Assembly (NCBI RefSeq): GCF_029960785.1
Contig: NZ_JASBQE010000040.1
Span: forward strand, 41,302 to 105,301
Direction of reading: 5' to 3'
Origin: Polyangium sp. 15x6
Lineage (GTDB): Bacteria; Myxococcota_A; Polyangia; Polyangiales; Polyangiaceae
Length of the DNA stretch: 64,000 nt
In this document: one piece after another, positions 60,020 through 64,000 of the stretch
Numbering within the stretch: the first letter of the stretch is position 1
Layout of the letters: every line of letters begins with the position of its first letter
Position numbers and translations under genes: made by a program
Notes under the pieces: generated by a model
What the model saw: the letters and a program-made list of their open reading frames with translations, nothing else
Told to the model about the DNA's origin: nothing
Database searches by the model: none

Positions 60020-63000
60020 ATGATCGTCGGGAGAGGCTACGCGCTCCGCGAGAAGATCGAGGAAGCCGCCGATTTTACCCTGTACCGCGCGTGCCGCGAG
60101 GGCGACGGCGTCCCGGTCTTGCTGAAAATCCTGCGCGCGGAAAGAGCGACCGGCGCCGAGGTCGCGCGCTTCAAGCACCAGTACGAGCGCATCGCGCGCC
60201 TGGCCTCGCCCCGCCTCGTCGCGCTGCGCGGCGTCGAGGCGCTCGCCGGCTCCTTGATCGTCGCCCTCGAGGACTTCCCGGGCAGCGATCTCGCGCGGAT
60301 CCTCGCCGCGCGCCCATCACGCAGGATGCCGGTCGGCGAAGCGCTCGATCTCGCGGCTGCGCTCGCCGAAGGTCTCGCCGTGGTGCACGCGGCCGGGCTC
60401 GTCCACCGCGATCTGCGCCCGCAGAACGTGCTCGTCGGCGCGCGCGGCGCGGTCAAGATCAATAGCTTCGGCGTCGACGCCGAGGTCACCCACGCGCACG
60501 AACGGCTCTACGCGCCGGCGGTCATCGCCGACGTGCTGCCCTACGTCTCCCCCGAGCAGACCGGGCGCATGAACCGCGGCGTCGACTACCGGACCGACCT
60601 CTACGCGCTCGGCGTCATCCTGTACCAGATGCTCACGGGTCAGCGCCCCTTCGAGGCCCTGGACCCGATGGAGCTCATTCACGCGCACCTCGCCCTCGCG
60701 CCCGCGCCGCCGTCCTGCGTCGATCCGACGATCCCCGAGGCCGTCTCCGACGTCGTGCTCAAGCTGCTCGCGAAGAACGCCGAGGAGCGTTACCAGAGCG
60801 CCGAGGGCCTGCTCGCCGACCTCGAGCGCTGCCGCGAGGCCCTGCGGGGCACGGGGACGATCGAGCCCTTCGTCGCGGGCCAGCGCGATCGTCAGGACCT
60901 CTTCCGGATCCACCAGAAGCTCTATGGCCGCGAGCATGACATCGAGGCGCTCACCGCCGCGTTCGAGCGCGCGCTCGAGGGGAGCCGTGAGATCGTCCTC
61001 GTCTCCGGCTACTCGGGCATCGGCAAATCCTCGCTCGTGCACGAGATCTTGAAACCACTCGCGCGGCAGAAGGGCTATTTCACGAGCGGCAAATACGACC
61101 AGTACAACCGCGACGCGCCCTACAGCGCGGTGATCCAGGCGTTCGACGGCCTCGTGCGGCAGATCCTCACCGAGAGCGAGGCGCGCATCCTCCGCTTTCG
61201 GAGCGCGATCCTCGAGGCGCTCGGGCCGAACGCGCAGGTCGTCTGCGACGTCATCCCCTCGCTCTCGCACGTGCTTGGCCCGCAGCCGCCCGTCCCGGCG
61301 CTCGGCCCGATCGAGGCGCAAAACCGCCTGAACCGGTGCTTCTTGCTCTTCGTCTCGGTGTTCGCGCGGCACGCGCACCCGCTCGTCCTGTTCCTCGACG
61401 ATCTGCAGTGGATCGACCCCGCGAGCCTCGGGCTGCTCCGCGCGCTCCTCGCCGACGACTCGCTCGAGGCGCTCTTTTTCTGCGGCGCTTACCGTGACAA
61501 CGAGGTATCGCCCGGGCACCCGTTCGTCCTGGCGATCGAGGAGCTCGAGCAAGCCGGGCTCGTCGTGCGCGACATCGTCCTCGCCCCGCTCGCGCGCCCG
61601 CACCTGCTCGAGATGCTCTCGGATAGCCTCAAGCGCAGCGACTGTGGGCCGCTCGCCGATGCGGTGCTGAAGAAGACCGGCGGCAACCCGTTCTTCGTCA
61701 AGCAGTTCGTCCGGTCGCTGCACGACCACGGCGTCCTCGCGTACGCAGCCGGATCAGGCTGGCGCTGGGACCTCGCCGCGATCGACGCGCTCGGGTACAC
61801 GGACAACGTCGTCGACCTCATGGTGCGCACCATCGCGCGCCTGCCGCCGGCGACGGAGAAGGCGCTCAACCTCGCCGCGGCGATCGGCAACCGGTTCGAC
61901 CTCGACGTGCTCGCCGCGGTGAACGAGTGCTCGCCGGAAGACGCGTACGCCCGCCTCGATCCCGCCGTGAGCGAGGGACTCGTGATCGCCGGGCGCGGCG
62001 GCTACCGCTTCGCCCATGACAAGGTCCAGGAGGGCGCCTACGCCATGATCCCGGTGGCCGACCGGCCCGCCTTCCACCTCCGGATCGGCCGGCTGCTCGC
62101 GGGCAAGCTGGACCTCTCGGAGAGCCAGAACCTCTTCGACGTCGTCGGCCACCTGAACAGCGCAGGCGACCTGGTGTCGGACCCCGCGGAGCGCCTGCGC
62201 CTCGCCCGCATGAGCCTCGAGGCCGCCTGCCGCGCCGAGGACGCGGCCGCCTTCGGCGCCGCCCTGCGTTATCTGGAGCTCAGCCTCCCGCGCCTTCCGG
62301 AGGACGCCTGGACGTCGCAGTACCGGCTCCGCCTCGAGTACGCGATGAAGATCGGCCTCATGCTCTCGCTCTGCGGCCGGCATGACGACGCCCTCGCGCT
62401 CCTCTCCGATTGCCTGGAGCACGCCGCGAGCCGGCTCGATCGCACCGAGGTGCTGCGGCTCAAGATGAACGTGCAGGTGCTCAAGAACGACCTGCCCGCC
62501 GCGCTCGCGGAGGGGCTTGCGGCCCTGCGCCCGTTCGGGATCGACCTGCCCCCGTTCCCCGATGAAGCCACGCTCGACGCCCAGATCAGGGCGACCATGG
62601 ATCTGGTCCAGGAAAAGACGCTCTCGGTGCTGCCAGACCTGCCGCCGCTCGCGGACCCGGAGATCCACGCCATGCAGGACGTGCTCCAGGAGCTCTTCGG
62701 TCCCTGCTACTTCCTGGCCACGCGCAACTTCGGCATCACGGTCGCGAAGATCCTCGAGAACACGTTCCGCCACGGGCTGTCGAAGAATGCGATCTACGGG
62801 TGCGTGAACTTCGGGATGTTCCTCTGCGCGCGGGGCGACATCGAGCTCGGCTATCGGTTCGGGCGCGCTGCCGTGGCGCTCGCCGAGCAGCACCCCGACA
62901 AGAAATCCGAGTCGATGCTGTGCAACATGTGGGGCGCCTTCGTCCAGCACTGGAAGGAGGGCTATTCCGCCTGCAGGGAGCCGCTGCTCGTCGGCATGCA

Positions 63001-64000
63001 CGTCGGGCTCGAGACCGGCCAGTACATCTGGTCGTTCTACAACACGGTCAACACCATCACGAACAGCCTCCTGCGCGGCCTCCCGCTCGCCGACCTCCTC
63101 GCCGAGGCGAAGAGCTACGCGCCGATGCGCAAGCTCGACCAGTTCAACGCCATCACCTGGATGGTCGGCGCGGTCGGACAGGTCGCGCAAAAGCTCTCGG
63201 TCGAGACCGCGCACCCAGCCACGCTCGAGGGCGAGTGGGTCGACATCGACGAGGTGATCGAGGAGTCCCGCCGCATCGACAACCAGGCCTCGTTCTTCTT
63301 CGCCCACTTCTACATCGTGGTCCTCTGCGTCTTCCAGGGCGTGTTCGAAGAAGCCGCGCGCGCCGCGCTCTTGCCGAACATCGAGATCCCTGCCGTGCAG
63401 GCCTGGCACGGCACCCCCGCGTTCCATTGCTACGCGGGCATCGCGTTCACGCAGGCGGCGGACGTCGTCGCCCCCGAGGAGCGCGCGCTCTTCCTCGCCC
63501 GCGCCGAGGTCTTTGCCGAAAAACTCTCGCGCTGGGCGGACCTCTGCCCGGAGAACTTCGGGCACCGCCGCGCCCTCCTCCTCGCCGAGCTCGAGCGCGC
63601 CCGCGGCGACGCGCGCGCCGCCGGGGATCGCTACGACGAGGCGATCGCCCTCGCGCAGCGCGGCGGCTATCTCCACGACGAGGCGCTCGGCAATGAGCTC
63701 GCGGGCCTCTGCTTCCGCGCGCTCGGCAAGGAAACCATCGCCGGCGCCTACCTGACCAAGGCGCACAGGGCGTACGGCCGCTGGGGCGCGACCGAGGCGA
63801 TGCGGCGCCTCGAGCGCTCCTACCCCGACCTCGTCCCGTGCGAGATCCTCCGCGGCGCGAGGGGCCTGGGGGCCGCCGCGCTCGACATCGGCTCGGTGCT
63901 CAAGGCTTCCCAGGCCATCTCGGGCGAGATCGTCCTCGACCGCCTGCTCGACGCGCTCATGCGCATCCTGGTCGAGAACGCCGGCGCGCGGCGCGGCGTC
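60020..64000 (+). CDS. Ser/Thr-kinase-like/AAA-ATPase/GAF signalling protein, 3' end outside window
   Basis: Open for 1327 codons to the window edge, from ATG 60020 with AAGG six bases upstream. Residues about 8-275 are a protein-kinase fold: the ATP Lys in VLLKIL, catalytic loop VHRDLRPQN, and SPEQTGRMN activation segment. The magnesium motif DFG reads SFG (VKINSFG), a probable loss of activity. An AAA/NACHT-like ATPase follows, with Walker A GYSGIGKSS near 335 and Walker B LVLFLDDLQWID. A long helical TPR-like region fills 600-1250. The last 45 residues (GSVLKASQAISGEIVLDRLL) are the beginning of a GAF domain; a histidine kinase would be expected beyond the edge. This architecture is typical of large myxobacterial signalling proteins. 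It lies beyond the cluster boundary and may be unrelated to it. Confidence 0.92.
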   Translation, partial: MIVGRGYALREKIEEAADFTLYRACREGDGVPVLLKILRAERATGAEVARFKHQYERIARLASPRLVALRGVEALAGSLIVALEDFPGSDLARILAARPSRRMPVGEALDLAAALAEGLAVVHAAGLVHRDLRPQNVLVGARGAVKINSFGVDAEVTHAHERLYAPAVIADVLPYVSPEQTGRMNRGVDYRTDLYALGVILYQMLTGQRPFEALDPMELIHAHLALAPAPPSCVDPTIPEAVSDVVLKLLAKNAEERYQSAEGLLADLERCREALRGTGTIEPFVAGQRDRQDLFRIHQKLYGREHDIEALTAAFERALEGSREIVLVSGYSGIGKSSLVHEILKPLARQKGYFTSGKYDQYNRDAPYSAVIQAFDGLVRQILTESEARILRFRSAILEALGPNAQVVCDVIPSLSHVLGPQPPVPALGPIEAQNRLNRCFLLFVSVFARHAHPLVLFLDDLQWIDPASLGLLRALLADDSLEALFFCGAYRDNEVSPGHPFVLAIEELEQAGLVVRDIVLAPLARPHLLEMLSDSLKRSDCGPLADAVLKKTGGNPFFVKQFVRSLHDHGVLAYAAGSGWRWDLAAIDALGYTDNVVDLMVRTIARLPPATEKALNLAAAIGNRFDLDVLAAVNECSPEDAYARLDPAVSEGLVIAGRGGYRFAHDKVQEGAYAMIPVADRPAFHLRIGRLLAGKLDLSESQNLFDVVGHLNSAGDLVSDPAERLRLARMSLEAACRAEDAAAFGAALRYLELSLPRLPEDAWTSQYRLRLEYAMKIGLMLSLCGRHDDALALLSDCLEHAASRLDRTEVLRLKMNVQVLKNDLPAALAEGLAALRPFGIDLPPFPDEATLDAQIRATMDLVQEKTLSVLPDLPPLADPEIHAMQDVLQELFGPCYFLATRNFGITVAKILENTFRHGLSKNAIYGCVNFGMFLCARGDIELGYRFGRAAVALAEQHPDKKSESMLCNMWGAFVQHWKEGYSACREPLLVGMHVGLETGQYIWSFYNTVNTITNSLLRGLPLADLLAEAKSYAPMRKLDQFNAITWMVGAVGQVAQKLSVETAHPATLEGEWVDIDEVIEESRRIDNQASFFFAHFYIVVLCVFQGVFEEAARAALLPNIEIPAVQAWHGTPAFHCYAGIAFTQAADVVAPEERALFLARAEVFAEKLSRWADLCPENFGHRRALLLAELERARGDARAAGDRYDEAIALAQRGGYLHDEALGNELAGLCFRALGKETIAGAYLTKAHRAYGRWGATEAMRRLERSYPDLVPCEILRGARGLGAAALDIGSVLKASQAISGEIVLDRLLDALMRILVENAGARRGV

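Noticed and set aside
1..64000. CRISPR array, rRNA or tRNA genes, phage or plasmid replication genes
   Set aside because: No regularly spaced direct repeats, no recognisable RNA gene and no replication or integrase gene were seen.

Overview
The window looks like a chromosomal segment of a large-genome myxobacterium (Polyangiales/Sorangium-Polyangium-Chondromyces type). This is inferred from very high G+C with strong third-position bias, many PAS/HAMP sensor kinases and an NtrC-type activator, a Ser/Thr-kinase/AAA-ATPase/GAF mega-protein, many lipoproteins, and a FAAL-initiated modular polyketide synthase. No 16S rRNA or other taxonomic marker is present, so genus is not assignable.

Layout. 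1-18.2 kb is a mosaic of housekeeping and sensory genes: a truncated histidine kinase, a small secreted Cys-rich peptide, an Amt ammonium transporter, a metallo-beta-lactamase-fold lipoprotein, a HAMP kinase/NtrC regulator pair with a sigma54-like promoter facing the divergent DUF1275 membrane gene, a PAS hybrid kinase, an FHA-cyclase, a dienelactone-hydrolase-like protein, a VOC protein, and a TupA-like tungstate-binding lipoprotein divergent from a Tat-exported molybdopterin/tungstopterin oxidoreductase. At 16.3-18.5 kb three consecutive minus-strand genes (porin, beta-propeller lipoprotein, zinc-ribbon protein) each carry one or more frame lesions. Nearly all are single missing bases in or next to A/C runs, so either real decay or a local sequence-quality problem. 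A transposition-ATPase fragment lies just upstream of the biosynthetic cluster.

19.1-59.5 kb is one uninterrupted plus-strand biosynthetic operon of twelve genes with tight or overlapping junctions. Five PKS genes come first: FAAL-ACP-KS-AT-DH-ER-KR-ACP; KS-AT-DH-KR-ACP; KS-AT-DH-ACP; KS-AT-DH-KR-ACP; KS-AT-KR-carrier-FkbM methyltransferase. An embedded four-gene hydroxymalonyl/methoxymalonyl-ACP cassette follows (3-hydroxyacyl-CoA dehydrogenase, free ACP, acyl-CoA dehydrogenase, FkbH-like). A terminal NRPS (C-A-T-TE), a vanillyl-alcohol-oxidase-family flavoenzyme and a cytochrome P450 close the operon.

Working model (inference): a free fatty acid is adenylated by the FAAL and loaded on the first ACP, then extended five times. 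The first extension is fully reduced; the third is odd, having a DH but no KR. The last probably uses hydroxymalonyl-ACP with O-methylation by the fused FkbM domain, giving an alpha-methoxy-beta-hydroxy acyl chain. The NRPS adds one amino acid and the TE releases an acid or amide. By analogy with the chondrochloren pathway, the flavoenzyme may oxidatively decarboxylate the terminal residue to an enamide, and the P450 adds an oxidation. No halogenase or radical SAM gene is present, so the compound would differ from chondrochloren.

The cluster is bounded downstream by a pair of inverted, hairpin-forming repeats (59.57-59.89 kb). After these begins a very large Ser/Thr-kinase/ATPase/GAF signalling protein that runs off the end of the window.
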